Under the pieces are notes generated by a model. The model worked only from the letters and a program-made list of their open reading frames with translations. It was not told the origin of the DNA and made no database searches. Position numbers and translations under genes: made by a program. A stretch of DNA of 52,273 bases, taken from contig ADNK01000180.1 in assembly GCA_000320545.1 (NCBI GenBank), forward strand, positions 1 through 52,273, read 5' to 3'. Source of the stretch: Bigelowiella natans CCMP2755. Lineage: Eukaryota; Cercozoa; Chlorarachniophyceae. Below, one piece after another: positions 25,633 to 37,719 of this stretch (position 1 is its first letter; each line of letters starts with the position of its first letter).

Positions 25633-26503
25633 ATGAGTAGCAGCCTCTCTCAGGTATGCGTTAACATTCGCAAGAAATGTTTTTGGTTACCATCGCGGTA
25701 TGTCCCGCAATTAGGGTTCAATTTCAGGGCAATACTTTGCCATAAACACACACCTACCGTTTTGACACGAGTTTTTTGTTCGCCAGAATGAGGATCTGGA
25801 AAGGGTCTTCCGCGTCCGAACAACACTTTTGGAAGTAAAATAAGATATCTTGTGGTTGTAGTGTATTGATCGTCCATAATTTTCTTCATTGGTGACTTGC
25901 ATTTGTTGCAGCAGAGACATTTGATGAAACACATTAGCTGACACCACGCTATAATAATCAATCAGATGCTCGAAGAGCGAGGATACATCGTTGGAGAGAA
26001 AGAGAAGAGCGTCACGCTTGATGCTTTCAAGAAGGAATACAAAGATACATCGTAAGTACTCTATGGCTATGTTACTTTTGTTCTTAGACAATTGAATGCG
26101 GCAGGAGGGACAATGTGACATTGTTCGGGACAAAAGGAAGTAAAGATCCAGAGGACAGAATACTGGTATTTTTCTGCGAGGACAAGAAGCTCAAAACCAG
26201 CGATTTGAAAATGTAACTTACTGTTGAACAAAACTGATAATCTTCAAAATTATTGCATTCATACAGAGCCTAAATAAATGATTCTGTAGGTATGAGAGCA
26301 GAATGATTGAGGGAAATGTCACCCGTGCAATCATCGTCTACCAAGTATCAATCACGTCTCTTGTTAAACAGGTAAGTTGCAACGAATGTTAGACCAACTT
26401 ACCGATAAACTTATTGAGAAGGGCGATGCAAATTATCAGGGAATCGAGGAATCCAAAAATTATCACTTTGAGGTGGTTTTAATCTGCTAGTGATCCTTCA
26501 TAA

Positions 26504-26552
<49 letters not shown>

Positions 26553-27031
26553 TGTTATACATATATTTGAATATAATTCTACTTAGACCTTCATGGAAGC
26601 CGAACTACTAGTCAACATAACAAAGCACCGTTATGTGCCTCGCCATCAAGTTCTTTCTTCTAAGGAGAAGGCAACCTTGCTTAAGAAATAGTAAATTAAT
26701 TCAGAAACAAAACAGTTTTCAATTTTCCTGGAGAACAGAACTCACAGATATTTTTTTGGCCATAGCTGCCGATGATCTTGAATTTTTCCTGTCATGAGAT
26801 TTTAATTTAGAATACTACGTATATTCAGTCATCTCAAGGAAACCCAGCTTCCTCGTATGCAAAGGGCCGATGCTATCGCTAGATTTTATGGCCTTAGACC
26901 TGGCCAGGTATAATCTACAATATTCTTTGTTTTCATCGAAAGATAAGATTTTGCAAATTTTCCAGGTTGTAAAGATATACAGACAGAGCGAAACAGCAGG
27001 ACGCTACGTGACGTACAGGATCGTTTTATAA
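25633..27031 (+). CDS. POLR2E: RNA polymerases I/II/III shared subunit RPB5 (RPABC1)
   Basis: Nine exons, 208 codons plus stop: 25633-25653, 25787-25834, 25966-26051, 26105-26212, 26290-26371, 26440-26472, 26587-26690, 26829-26907, 26966-27031. All phases agree, and length matches the family (about 210). RPB5 is common to the three nuclear RNA polymerases and contributes to the lower jaw. The N-terminal domain is NEDLERVFRVRTTLLE, then LEERGYIVGEKEKSVTL. The C-terminal assembly domain is very clear: ELLVNITKHRYVPRHQVLS, KETQLPRMQRADAIARFYGL, RPGQVVKIYRQSETAGRYVT. The 21-nt first exon and the 33-nt sixth exon are short but phase-required. Confidence 0.96.
26508..26548. repeat. (AT)n microsatellite in RPB5 intron 6
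   Basis: A 40-nt TA repeat in the intron between exons 26440-26472 and 26587-26690. Confidence 0.95.
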
Positions 27032-29021
27032 TTATGTCGGTGGACAGCAATTGATTATCATTACTATGGCCAGCCAGATTTACCGGCAAGTAGACAAATA
27101 TTTATAAAATTTTCGATTGACTATCGCATGCTGCTGTACATCTAGATAGAATAAGCTATGCGTGTTCAGCGGTACTATACCATTTGGTGGCTAAACGAGC
27201 ATCGCGTTGGGCACATAATCATACCTAGACACGTACATACATGCATGTACATATACGATGATGAATGTATGCTGCAGGGTAGATAAATTATAAAGCAACT
27301 TGCGCCACGCCTAGACGAGCCGAAATGCTGATCGATGAAGCATTGGGGGCAATCTAGCAATGCTAGAATGGCTTCTCACGGCCTCTAGACGTGTAAACTT
27401 CCGCGTCGCTTTGTAAATCGCCCTTCCTCCGTTGCTCGCGCATCGCATCACGTCATGGCATGTCATCGCAGCAGCGTCCCATATCACTTTGAAATTGCAA
27501 AATGCAAAATTGACAATAATGACGCACATGTGCGCCAGCAGCAAGCAGATCGAGCGATCTACTACCATTGCGATGATTTGTCAGCCAAAAAGATTATTGC
27601 AAAGCAAAATTACCCATTGCGCGCGGAGCCTTTTGACGACTCGGATGTGTGCAGCGTGTGCCCATGCTACTAGTAGGCCATGGCATGCCAACCAAATTGG
27701 TCCACTGCACGCATGCTGCCCCGCGCATGCAAGGTTCAGCAATGTTCAACTTGAGGTGTGCAAGTTGCAAGCGCGCCAGGCTAGGAGGGGCTCAGATAGA
27801 CCAATGAATGTGCAAAACGAATGCTAGAAGGGCACTCCGCCTCCTCATTCGTCTCCTCCTCCTCCTCCTCTCCTCCTCCTCACTACAAGCTCCTCCTCCT
27901 ACTTCTCCTCCACATATCTGAACATCATGTGTTTTGTGATGACGTGCACACAATCTGTCTAGCTGCACTGTGCTGTTCAATGTGGGTCATTGTATATATG
28001 ATTGGTGGGATGGAGAGACGAGCGAGACTTCTCTGCAAATTGCACAGATTGTTCAAAGTGCGATGAATTCACAAGATGATTCTCTGGTGCACTGGTTGAT
28101 GCAGGGCTATGTATAATGAAGAATGTGCCACTGCTGTCCTTGGAATCCACGTGTGTGTCAATTGCAGTGGCAACAGCAGCAGTCTAGCCGTGGGAGGTGG
28201 GGAGATGTGGGAGGAGGAGGGATGTTGCTAGCTGAACCGCTGAACCACCAACGAACAGTGCTGTGCCTGTGCTCAAGAATGTCTGTGTCGAGCATTTGAG
28301 ACCATTGAATTGAAAATTGAGATTGTTAGACGCACGTGCTTGCCAACTCCAAATGCTGGGACTGAGCTAGCTGAGCCCAGAAGGGGGTGGGGCATCCGCA
28401 GGTCAATCTCATCGCATCGCATGGACTTGCTTGGGCGGAAGTTTTGCAAAACCTCATTCCATTCATGTTGATTTTCCTGGGGACGACGCTGGCTAGCTAT
28501 AGCTGGGCACATGGAGCGCACAGTGAGTATAAGGAAGGATCGCTGCCTAAATGCAAGGCAGTGGAGCAATCGCTCACACGCGCTCGTGGGGCGCCCGCTG
28601 ACCCTATAGCGCTAGCTGCGCCATGCACCTGCAAAACAGTCATGCCTCATGCGAACCTGTCATTTCCTAGCTGATGCCAAATCGAAACATATTTGATGAG
28701 TAAGTATGACGACTAGTGTCCACTTCAAAGTCTCGAAGCTCATGCCAAGATCACAAGAACTCAAAATCGCGCCCACTACGGCGAAAGTGGAAGACTTCTT
28801 CCCATCTAAACATGGCCTAGCGGAGGGCTACATGCATGCGGCGGCCGTGGCGGGTACACTAATGCTTGTTCGCGTTGCATGAGTAAACACGGCACCATTC
28901 AAAGAATTTCTTCGACTAAAAAAGTGAGCGCAGAGCTGCACGTGGGTAAAATTTGGACTGCATGTGATGACAAAAAGTTCGTAAATTGAATTAATTTTGA
29001 ATCAATATAAAATTCTTGATC
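27032..29021. other. Longest convergent gap, with palindromic-word block
   Basis: Two kilobases between the 3' ends of RPB5 (+) and the aspartic protease (-). CATGC, GCTAGC, GGCATGCC and GCGC words are dense from about 27120 to 28890. A CTC/CCT-rich stretch lies at 27838-27910. Open frames of up to 131 codons have no family match and carry the same word bias, so none is called. About 130 nt before the protease stop is AT-rich, as expected for its 3' UTR. Confidence 0.6.
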
Positions 29022-30851
29022 TCAGTTGTACATTTCAAATATCTTGGCATCTAAATCAAAAATCAACTTCTTTCCTAGTAGATCTCTATATCCTAGAATT
29101 CCAAGTTTACCAGCATTCAAAGGTGACGGTTGTGGTGGTTCGGGCATCACATCACTGATATCCATTACATTTGAGAGAGTCAGGTTTGAATTTTGATTGA
29201 GGCCATCAGATATAGTCTGGAAGCGAGCAATCCTGTCGCCTATTACAACAGACTCCCCGAATGGAAGAGCAGAATAGGTCGTACCTGAGAATATTGCGTG
29301 TAATTAGTTGACAACTGACAACCGGTTTTGTTTAAATTTAAATTACCTGTATCAATCATCAAGTAGCCACCTCCCTCATCCCGATTCCAGTGAGGGACGT
29401 CCCTTTCGTTCGACGAAATTGATTTTGTATCATTGTTGGCATAGTTTGAATGATATTTTCTTACCTTGACGTTACGTGAAGAAGATAATGAGTCGTTGCA
29501 CCTCCGAGAAACCCACAAGTACAGAATCGTTTTCTAGGGTTGCCATATAACACCTTCTTCTAATAGAACAGTGAAGATGTTAATACAACTCAATGGAAAT
29601 CCTCTCTTATGAATGTAGAGATTTTGGTCACAACAAATCGCAATTGTGACCTTATGCTCCTCTCGGATATCGTATAATTCGCAGCCTCCTTTCCTGAAAA
29701 CAGTTTCTGTGTCCTTTTCGCTTTCACATCGTCCTGTGGCTGGGGGGCACACTAACTTCCCCCTGAACACAATCCTCCCTTCCTCCTTACTTTCACCATA
29801 TTTCCCACTTATAGCCACGCCTTTGTCTTGGTTGTTGGCACAAATAAATCTGAGATGACCCATCTTGCCAAGCCCTGAACGCAAGTCGAGGCTGATCTTG
29901 TTGGAGCACTCCTCCTCTTCCTCCTCCTTGCTTTGCTGCTGGAATACATGATTCACAAATCCAATCCTTTGTGTAAAGTTACATGCCATGGGCTTGACAG
30001 GAGCTAGACCCAAGATCCCGCGTCTCTGTTGTTTTATTCCAACATCCTTTTTCCCAGGCATAGTATTAGGCTCTTGAAAACCTACTGGAACTACTGTGCC
30101 AGCAGCAGATCTACCATCTATCATATTTGATCGAGAAATTCTTTCAGACTCAAATCTGTATAGAGGTTCTATAAAACCACGGGAGAGGGTGGAAGAGAAT
30201 GGCGAAGAAGTAAGTGCGATAGGGCACATGTAGAACTCCTCCTTGCGAATCTGAAATACCATAAGAAGAATGGAAGAAGCGCAGATTACTTGCACACTTT
30301 GTTACCGAAGCAGATAATGAGCACGTATGTGCAATCAGGTGGTTTTGCCTAACCGACATAAGCAGTCGAATGCGTAAGGCACAAAAAATGGGTGACGCAA
30401 CCTCTCCGTCTAGAAAAAGCGACGCAAGTGTTATATTCAAAGGTAGTGCCGTAACCTGTTAAACGATAATAAATATTCCACTCTTTTGATATTGAGGAAA
30501 ATAGGAATTTTGTACTCACTTGCATTGCAGAATTCTGTGAATACTTCATTGGTAAGAGCAACATATCACTTCCAGTATCTACAACAGCATCTAAAACTGG
30601 CATGCCGGACACGTGTATATAGATTTTCGGTGACACCTTTGTTCAATGCAACAGGCGATGGTTAAAATAATAAACAGGATGCGTTGAGAAAGGGTTCTCC
30701 CTCACATGCTCAAGACGAATCTCTGTCGCCATAACTATGCTTGAAACTGATTGAGAGTCACGATTCCTTGATTTGAGCCAGTGGGGATTTCGATACAAGG
30801 TATTGTTTCTCCCTTCATAAAACCTTTAAATGCAAAACCCTTACGAATTTG

Positions 30852-30889
<38 letters not shown>

Positions 30890-31115
30890 TATGTATAATA
30901 TTCACGATTTACGTTTACATTCATTTTCGATATCGATTATGCGAATATCCTACCCTCGAATCTGACAAGCACCAAGGTTGCCCCTTAGTGAGCATCTCAC
31001 AAGAGATACGGTGGCCCGTGACGAGGTCGTTTCCAGTGATGATGTGGTGTGCCTCCGATGACTGTAGCAACGAACCCCTGTCTTGGTTAACATTGAGAGG
31101 AGAATTCCGAACCAT
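29022..31115 (-). CDS. Pepsin-like (A1) aspartic protease
   Basis: Eight exons, 495 codons plus stop: 30973-31115, 30706-30823, 30520-30636, 30354-30455, 29651-30250, 29465-29553, 29347-29402, 29022-29284. Phases agree throughout. The first catalytic motif is VVDTGSDMLLLP (Asp107), preceded by a strand like the A1 beta-hairpin (KIYIHVSGMPVLDAV). The second is YLMIDTGTTYSALP (Asp407), interrupted by a phase 1 intron between DTG and T. GILGLAPVKPM matches the conserved GILGLG strand. The end (KLGILGYRDLLGKKLIFDL) resembles the C-terminal LG..FL..YY..FD segment. The central exon (200 codons) is longer than usual and holds a Glu-rich insert. No clear signal peptide is visible at MVRNSPLNVN, so the start or a first exon may be missing. 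Both catalytic Asp motifs are intact. Confidence 0.82.
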
Positions 31116-31962
31116 GCCTTTTAATTAAATGAATGACGAATTTTCGTTTATAGCCTTCTCATAGATTAATTTGGTGGATGTTAAGGACACATTACGAGCA
31201 TGTTGGTTCTTGTGCCATGCGTGAAGGGCATAGAAGCGTATTGTCGTAGTTACGACGCTGGAGCAAAGATACAATTCAAATTGTTGAATTCATTCAATTC
31301 AAATATTATTATCATCGATCAATCAAGGAAAACTAGGTCTACTACCACTAGATCTATGCACTGCTGTTGGTTGGTTGGTTGTCGCAGCACTTGAATCCGA
31401 TCTACGAGCTTGTAATAATAACCCGACCGACTTTTTATTACAGGTCTAAACTAATAATCATCTTATTTTTTTTAAACCGATCTCCTTCAAAAAACCGAAT
31501 TATCTCCGATCGGCGAATAACTTATTTATCGCGCGAGTAGCCTGCGTTTGTGCTCAATGTTGTTATTATTTTTATTGAAAGAGGGGTCGGAGCATTTCTT
31601 GAATGTGGGCAACATGTGGAGAAAATAATGTAATCCATTTCACAATATGTCGATAAATATCCATGGATATTTGGTGAAAATGTAGATCTACATGTAGGTA
31701 GTAGTAGTACAAGTAGTAAGTGGTGTACCTAATTAACACAACGCTTCTGCTGCAAAACCCATATTTCATTTTAAGGATTGGTGACATTTTGTTGCTGCGA
31801 CATAAGGAAGATAGAAATATCTCGATCAATTGCAGGCGGACAGTGCAAGATGATACATATCTTCTTCCACTTCTTCTTCCACTACACATCATCAAAAGTC
31901 ACTCTCACACTACACATCCGAATCGTCGTACACATTAAGTGGGGGAGACTGAGTTCTGCAAC
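31116..31962. promoter_or_regulatory. Divergent gap between aspartic protease and MTD1-like gene
   Basis: 847 nt with the starts of both genes at its ends. It has AT-rich and mixed sequence, no long microsatellite and no dense palindromic-word cluster. Small open frames (up to 107 codons on minus at 31572-31895) lack recognisable similarity. No specific regulatory element was identified. Confidence 0.45.
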
Positions 31963-33940
31963 ATGACTACTGCTGCTGAAAACAGGGTACATTACCATTA
32001 CCGTTCCTTCAAACCTCCCATGTATTCTTGAATACAATCTATTGCCATCCTTGCCTCCTAGTTTCTATGTCATCGAGAAGAAGAGATATAGACTTACGCT
32101 CAACCCATCATTGTTTAAAAGATTGTCGACGTGGCAGTCGTGGCAAAGCCTTTCCTCGATGACATCAAAGCCTTCGTAGACAAAGAATTTCCCGACGGCA
32201 ACTCCCCTAAACTCGTGGGCATTCTTGCCAATGAAGATCCTTTTGCAAAAATGTAAGAAACACATTTGCGTGTTTTTAGTGCACTCATATAATACCTCCT
32301 TCCAGGTATGCTAAATGGACTCGCAAGGCCTGTGAGCGTGTTGGACTTCGCTACGAGACCATCGAGTGCAAGAGAACCGAACTCGAGGACAAGGTTTACG
32401 AGCTGAATGAGGATGCTGAAATTTCAGGTGGATGCCTGGAATATATAAACCAAAAATCTAATTTAGACACGTACTGCATATATATAGCAACAATTGAAAC
32501 CTATTAGATGTAGGATTATTATATCATGGGGTTTAGACTGAGTAACTCTGGCATTTTTAAGGAATGATGGTCTACTACCCTGTCTTTGGAACGTTACCTT
32601 CCTTCATGGCCGGTGTTTCTATGGATTCTTATATTTCCAATTGCGTTGACTTCAAGAAGGCAATACATCTTTATACCAATTTTCTAGAATAATTTTGTAT
32701 TTCTAACGATTACCTTGTTTGGTGGTATATCAGGATGTCGAAGGCATGTGTTTCACCTACATACAAGCCCTATACAGAAATCAAAGAGTGATGAAAAATG
32801 ACAAAGTCAGCTACCTCTTCATCGTTCTAATACCACATATTATTAAAAATCTCAAATAACTATTGGCTTAAAATTTACTGATGATATTCCTAGGGTAGGA
32901 ATGTGAAGAGCATCCTTCCTTGTACACCTCTTGCGTGTGTCAAAATATTGGAGCACCTCCAGGTTCTGCTCACGCCCACATGCCTAGCACAGTTGAATAA
33001 GCAATTTACCGAGGACCGATTAAGATTTGCTTATATTGACAATCTTTTTTCCAGAATGAATTCATGCGAATAGATTTCAATTCGACGATGTACTCATTCT
33101 CTTTCTAATGAATACATAGGTGTTTGACTCAAAGGAAGGCCTTGCAGGCAAAACGATCACAGTGATTAACAGATCTCAGATTGTGGGACATCCTCTCGCT
33201 GCTATGCTCGCCAATGATGGTGCAGAAGTATATTCAAAGGATATTGACAGCATGTTTCTCTTCAAAAAAGACTCCAAGGGTGTGATAGAGAATGTTAGAA
33301 TAGCCAACTCGGTGGCCATTGTTTTTTCGTCCACATGCCAATTTGGTATTATATATTTTTATCATTTTCTAAAATCATATTGTTTTATGTGAAAGGCCGT
33401 GGTAGATTATATGAGACTGAAAAAAATTTCAAGGATGTGCTAAAAGAGTCGGACGTAGTCATCTCAGGCGTTCCATCGAAAGGATATAAGGTGTGGTAGC
33501 CATTCGTCTCAGAATCAAGATTCGTTGAATTGCTAGTAGAACATATGATGATGACGATGACGATGACGACGTTTATTAGGTCCCAGTTGAGGATTTGAGC
33601 AACAACACCGTGTTTCTTAATGTATCTTCGCATGAAAATGTCGACAAGGAAGAACTCTTTCAAAAAAAGAAAGGTGCCACACATCCTTGTCCAACAATAC
33701 CTAACTAGGATGTACTAAGCAATTCTAGTTCGTTAGCTATCCAAATCATGGAAGAACTTCAGTATGCTTTTGGTCCCATAGGTATCACTTACGTTCCAAA
33801 AGTTGGGAAAGTAACAGTAGCTATGCTTCAGCGCAACCTCATCAGATTGTACAATGGGTAATACCTATTTTTTTAAAAAAAAAACTGTCTGCTGAAATGG
33901 ACGTCGTTTTTAATTTGCCAGGTACCACAAGAAGGAGTAA
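31963..33940 (+). CDS. MTD1: NAD-dependent methylenetetrahydrofolate dehydrogenase, MTD1 type
   Basis: Eleven exons, 341 codons plus stop: 31963-31986, 32122-32252, 32306-32427, 32562-32659, 32734-32805, 32894-32962, 33120-33345, 33396-33490, 33580-33673, 33782-33857, 33922-33940. The enzyme oxidises 5,10-methylene-THF to methenyl-THF in cytosolic one-carbon metabolism. The match to the monofunctional yeast MTD1 line is clear throughout: LVGILANEDPFAKMYAKWT, MMVYYPVFG, KDVEGMCFTYIQALYRNQR, KSILPCTPLACVKILEHL, TVINRSQIVGHPLAAMLAND, ESDVVISGVPSKGYKV, ITYVPKVGKVTVAMLQRNL. Yeast MTD1 is 320 residues. The intron after 32659 has a GC donor (AAG|GCAATA) and normal AG. The exon ending at 33345 could instead end at about 33280, which would remove ~22 residues; both donors keep phase. 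Confidence 0.92.
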
Positions 33941-35011
33941 ATTAAAATAGCAGAAAGAATTTGGTCTTTACTCTATTTTATTTACATTTCGTTTACTTAC
34001 TTTTATGCGCACAATGTTTGGATTCCATCGTAGTGATTAGTATAACACGATATAGTACGATACGTGTAGGCGCACCGTGTATGTGCAGATACCGTCTAGC
34101 TAGCATATGCGACGATATGCTGCGGTCAGCATGCACGTAAATGCGTTCTACGCTTGTTATATATGACGACGAGCATTTCTTGCGATGCCCATGTATGCTA
34201 TCAGCTATATGCTAGCGCGCATCGCTAGATCACAATCGTACATACATAGTGCTACGTGTACATACATACATCTAGATGTCATGCATAGTGTCGATCGAGG
34301 ACAATAAGGGATCGAATGGCAAGCGAATCGGAGTGATGCAATCCTTTGTGGCTGCAAAAATGACGCGGCGACACACAATGATGTATGTACGTACGTAGCA
34401 TCATTGCAGCTTGCTAGCTATAGCAGCTAGCAGATACAGTAACAGCAGGAGTACGTTGATGCACGCACACACATACGTACACGTACGATATACATGCAAA
34501 TAATGTTTGTAATTATTTCATAATGTGATATAATGGCAAGTCGAGACTGTATACGTATACAAGCCAACTGAAAGCCATGTTGTTATTGTTTTTAACTAGG
34601 AAAGCTAGAAATATGCATGCTGACGACGCTACACAACGCCACGAAAACAGCCTCCAGACTACAAAAGATAGAATAATGCATGCGCGCGTCTGCATACAAT
34701 TGCACACCTGTAGACAGCAAAATTGCTTCCTGACGCCTAGATATGTTACACATTATAGCATCGTAGATCATGCTTCGTCGTACTTGCTAGCGTGGCCGTA
34801 CGGTATAGCTAGCTCGCGCCCGGAACCGTGCAACATCATTAATACTTTTCGTCAATTAGCTTCCATGTAGAAGATGATAATGCGTTGTATCGAATCGCGT
34901 TTCCAAGATTTTTTTAGAGTTGCATAACGGTGCGTTCGAGTTGTGTAGGTAGTAGCACTGACACATATACGCAAATTTACACAGCTTCTCTCAAAACTAG
35001 GCAATATTAAT
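33941..35011. other. Convergent gap with palindromic-word block
   Basis: Tail-to-tail gap between the MTD1-like gene (+) and the Ub-like-P2 gene (-). From about 34020 to 34850 it is dense in GCTAGC, ACGTAC, TACGTA, CATGCA and TCTAGA words. Short palindromes include ACATCTAGATGT at 34268-34279. The edges are AT-rich 3' UTR-like sequence. No coding feature is supported. Confidence 0.6.
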
Positions 35012-35947
35012 TTATTCATCATCATCACTGAAATCGATTCCGCCGTCATCCTCTTCCTCCTCTTTCTTCTCCTCTTTCTTTTCCTCTCCTGCAGCGGCTC
35101 CTGCAGCTCCACCACCTCCTCCACCACCTAATTATGGATGTTTTAAATCAGCAGAATCACATTTTTTTTTCAACTTATTTTTTTTTTGTGTTGGTGTAAG
35201 ATAAACGGATTATTAGAGAATTTTGCACAATATGTCCAGTGTCGACTGTTGCCGTTGGTAAAGAAAACTAGACTCATTACCTGAAGGCATAGATCCCAAT
35301 TTTTCACTTCCGGCAGCAATGATGTCATCAATCTTTTTCGACTCGAGCTCTTTCATGAAAGCCTTAAGATGAGCTTCGTCAGGTTTTCCTCCAACGGATT
35401 CTAGGATTGAGGTGACGTCTTCAGCAGATGGCTTTTCGTTTCCACCTATCAGCGCTAACATGTATCCCGCAACAATTGATATGCTAGCTCCTGATGCCTT
35501 CTTCTCCTTCTTCTCAGCACCTTCAGCATCTCCCTCTTTTGCAGCAGGCTTTTCTCCCTCATCATCGTCATCATCATCATCGTCATCATCAGAACCACCG
35601 CGAAGGCGAAGAGAAAGGTGCAGGGTAGCCTCCTAATTAATAGTCAATATACTTTAACCGATGTCCATTAAAGAAAGAAAACACCAAACCTTTTTGATGT
35701 TGCTTTCATTCAGAGTTCTGTTATCATCGATATCGATACCATTGAAGCTCAATCGCTGCTGCTCAGGCTGGATTGCTGAAATGAGTTCATTTTAGTGCCG
35801 CAACATATAAATTAATAATGCTGTAATGGTGCTACCGCATTCCGAATCAGAGATCCTCTGTTTGAGTTGGTATACGGTATCAGAGGTGTCCACGTTCAGG
35901 GTAAGGGTTTTGCCCGTGAGGGTCTTCACAAATACTTGCATCGACAT
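35012..35947 (-). CDS. RPLP2: Ubiquitin-like domain fused to ribosomal stalk protein P2
   Basis: Four exons, 221 codons plus stop: 35836-35947, 35690-35775, 35281-35632, 35012-35127, phase-consistent. Residues 1-79 are a divergent ubiquitin: [17 protein letters not shown], then [11 protein letters not shown], then [13 protein letters not shown] with an intact diglycine end. Against ubiquitin, K6, K11, K27 and K63 are kept; K29 is R, K33 is S and K48 is I. The Ile44 and Val70 patch positions are both Ser, and one residue is inserted near position 35. A linker follows (Ser, ten Asp, then Glu/Lys/Ala-rich, about 80-118). A clear P2 comes next: [46 protein letters not shown], then Gly/Ala hinge and acidic end. 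The last residues are IDFSDDDE, as in P0 here. P2 forms stalk dimers that recruit translation factors. I infer cleavage after GG, which would leave P2 with an acidic N-terminal extension. Confidence 0.9.
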
Positions 35948-36327
35948 GCCAACCAACTTTTCCTCGTCGCTCGCTAAGAGGAGGGAAGTGCGTCTGGGTG
36001 TAAATCGCCGATAAATTTCACCGAGCCCCGGGATAGTTTCCAATGGCTGGTTTCTAGAGAGTCTCTGGAGTTCCATCGGTCTAGAGGACATGCGACAACA
36101 TAAACTGGTTGCCGTAGGCCTTTTTTTATCACAATATAGAATTTATTGTTTTTTCCAGAAATAATGGTATTATCTAAGTACGACAATACATAAAACGGGT
36201 ATATTTACCATTTATCCCCTTTTCATTAACCCCGAAAAATTCGGCCCGCGATAATTGCGGGGGGGGGCACTGCCATGCTCTGACATAGTGTTTGCCATCA
36301 ATTGCATTGCATTTGCGATAAAGACCA
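35948..36327. promoter_or_regulatory. Short divergent gap between Ub-P2 and the chromodomain gene
   Basis: Only 380 nt separate the two start codons, the shortest divergent gap here. It contains no microsatellite and no palindromic-word cluster. A run of G (36259-36267) and GGCCCGCG near 36242 are the only notable features. The minus-strand frame stays open upstream of the P2 start for 48 codons, so a longer N-terminus is possible but has no family support. Confidence 0.45.
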
Positions 36328-37671
36328 ATGGAGGTGGAACAAGCGGTTAAACCCCAACAAATGGAGAAAGTGGATAGCAATGGTTGCAAGCAACCGTCGA
36401 CTGGAAGGTTGGATAGTCATGAGAGTAAGATTGAACCCCAAGTCGAGCATGTTCTTGGGTTCAAGCTTCCCAACGAAGTAGAAAGGGAGGGAAAAAGGTC
36501 GCATCGTTCCCATATTTACGTAAAATGCCTCTCTGTTTCCAGATTCGCTGAGACTGCAAATGACTGCTCTATTAGGTATGATCTCGCTGTTCAGGACAGC
36601 ATGAGCGTTCAGGTGTCCGGAGTGGACCCTCTTTACAATCGATTCAAGCAACTTCTTGATTTTATACCCATCACCAATAAAGATAGCGGCGATACAAAGA
36701 CTCCCTCACTAGACATGCAAGGACTACTGTTCCTTGTAAAATTCACTAAAAAAGCGTATATGTACTCGGAATGGATGACGAATGCTCAAGTTGAGAGCCT
36801 ATCAGGGGGCAAAGAAGCATTACGATCATTTTTGGAGCGAGAGCAACGGCGATGGAATAAGATTAAATTTCAAGTGAAAGAAGGCCAACTTAGAGGATGG
36901 AATGCTCCACGTCGTCTATCATTTTTTCCACGAAGTTTCTGCAAACCAGAGTTGATTCTATCACACAAAACGATGGGATCAAAATTATCGTTTCTCATTA
37001 AATGGCGCCACCTTCCTTACGATCAGGCAACTTGGGAACCATCCAGTCTTCTGTTTGGGGGGAAATTGGGTGATATTAGCGAACCTCTTAAGGGTTACCT
37101 GACACATTTAGCTCAGTTCCACCGAATATTAGCACAAAGTGATAATAGTAGTAGGAGGAGGACCTCACGCTCGTCCCGTTCGAACAAATCATCTTCTCCA
37201 GTCTATCTAAGAGCGGCAGAAAGCGCCTGGAGGACAGGAAAGTCAGGATCTCTATTTATCTCCAGCTCCCCGGCCTTTTCGCCAGCATTGATTGCGTCTG
37301 TGCTAAACCGGATCAGCAAATGCCCTCAGAATACCACCCATCGGCGCCCTTTCCTAGTTGTTGTGCCTTCTCCTGCTGTGGAATTTTGGGTTGATGAGAT
37401 ACGTAGAAGATGGGAAAATAAACAGCGTGTCGTCGGCTACTCCGGGTCTAAAGCTTCTATGGAGGCCGCTAAGAATGTTGGATGGAAATTCAGCAAGAAG
37501 AAAGAAGCGTGGACGCATCATCTGAACACGTCGTACCCATTATCATTACTGAATTACTATCAGAATATTCCAGCACATAGAACCCTAGTTCGTACTCTCT
37601 CTGTCTCTTCCTCTCTCTCTCTCTCTCTAGAAGCCTAGTTCGTACTCTCTCTGTTTCTTCCTCTCTCTCTC

Positions 37672-37719
<48 letters not shown>

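Noticed and set aside
27432-27827. 131-codon open frame on plus
   Set aside because: Composition reflects the CATGC/GCTAG word bias of the convergent gap; no domain or hydrophobic pattern is recognisable.
35012-35461. Stand-alone P2 starting at MLALIGGN
   Set aside because: The frame is open upstream through a P2-like start (VAGY), an acidic linker and RLRGG, and the upstream exons join in phase, so a short P2 would lose part of its own domain.
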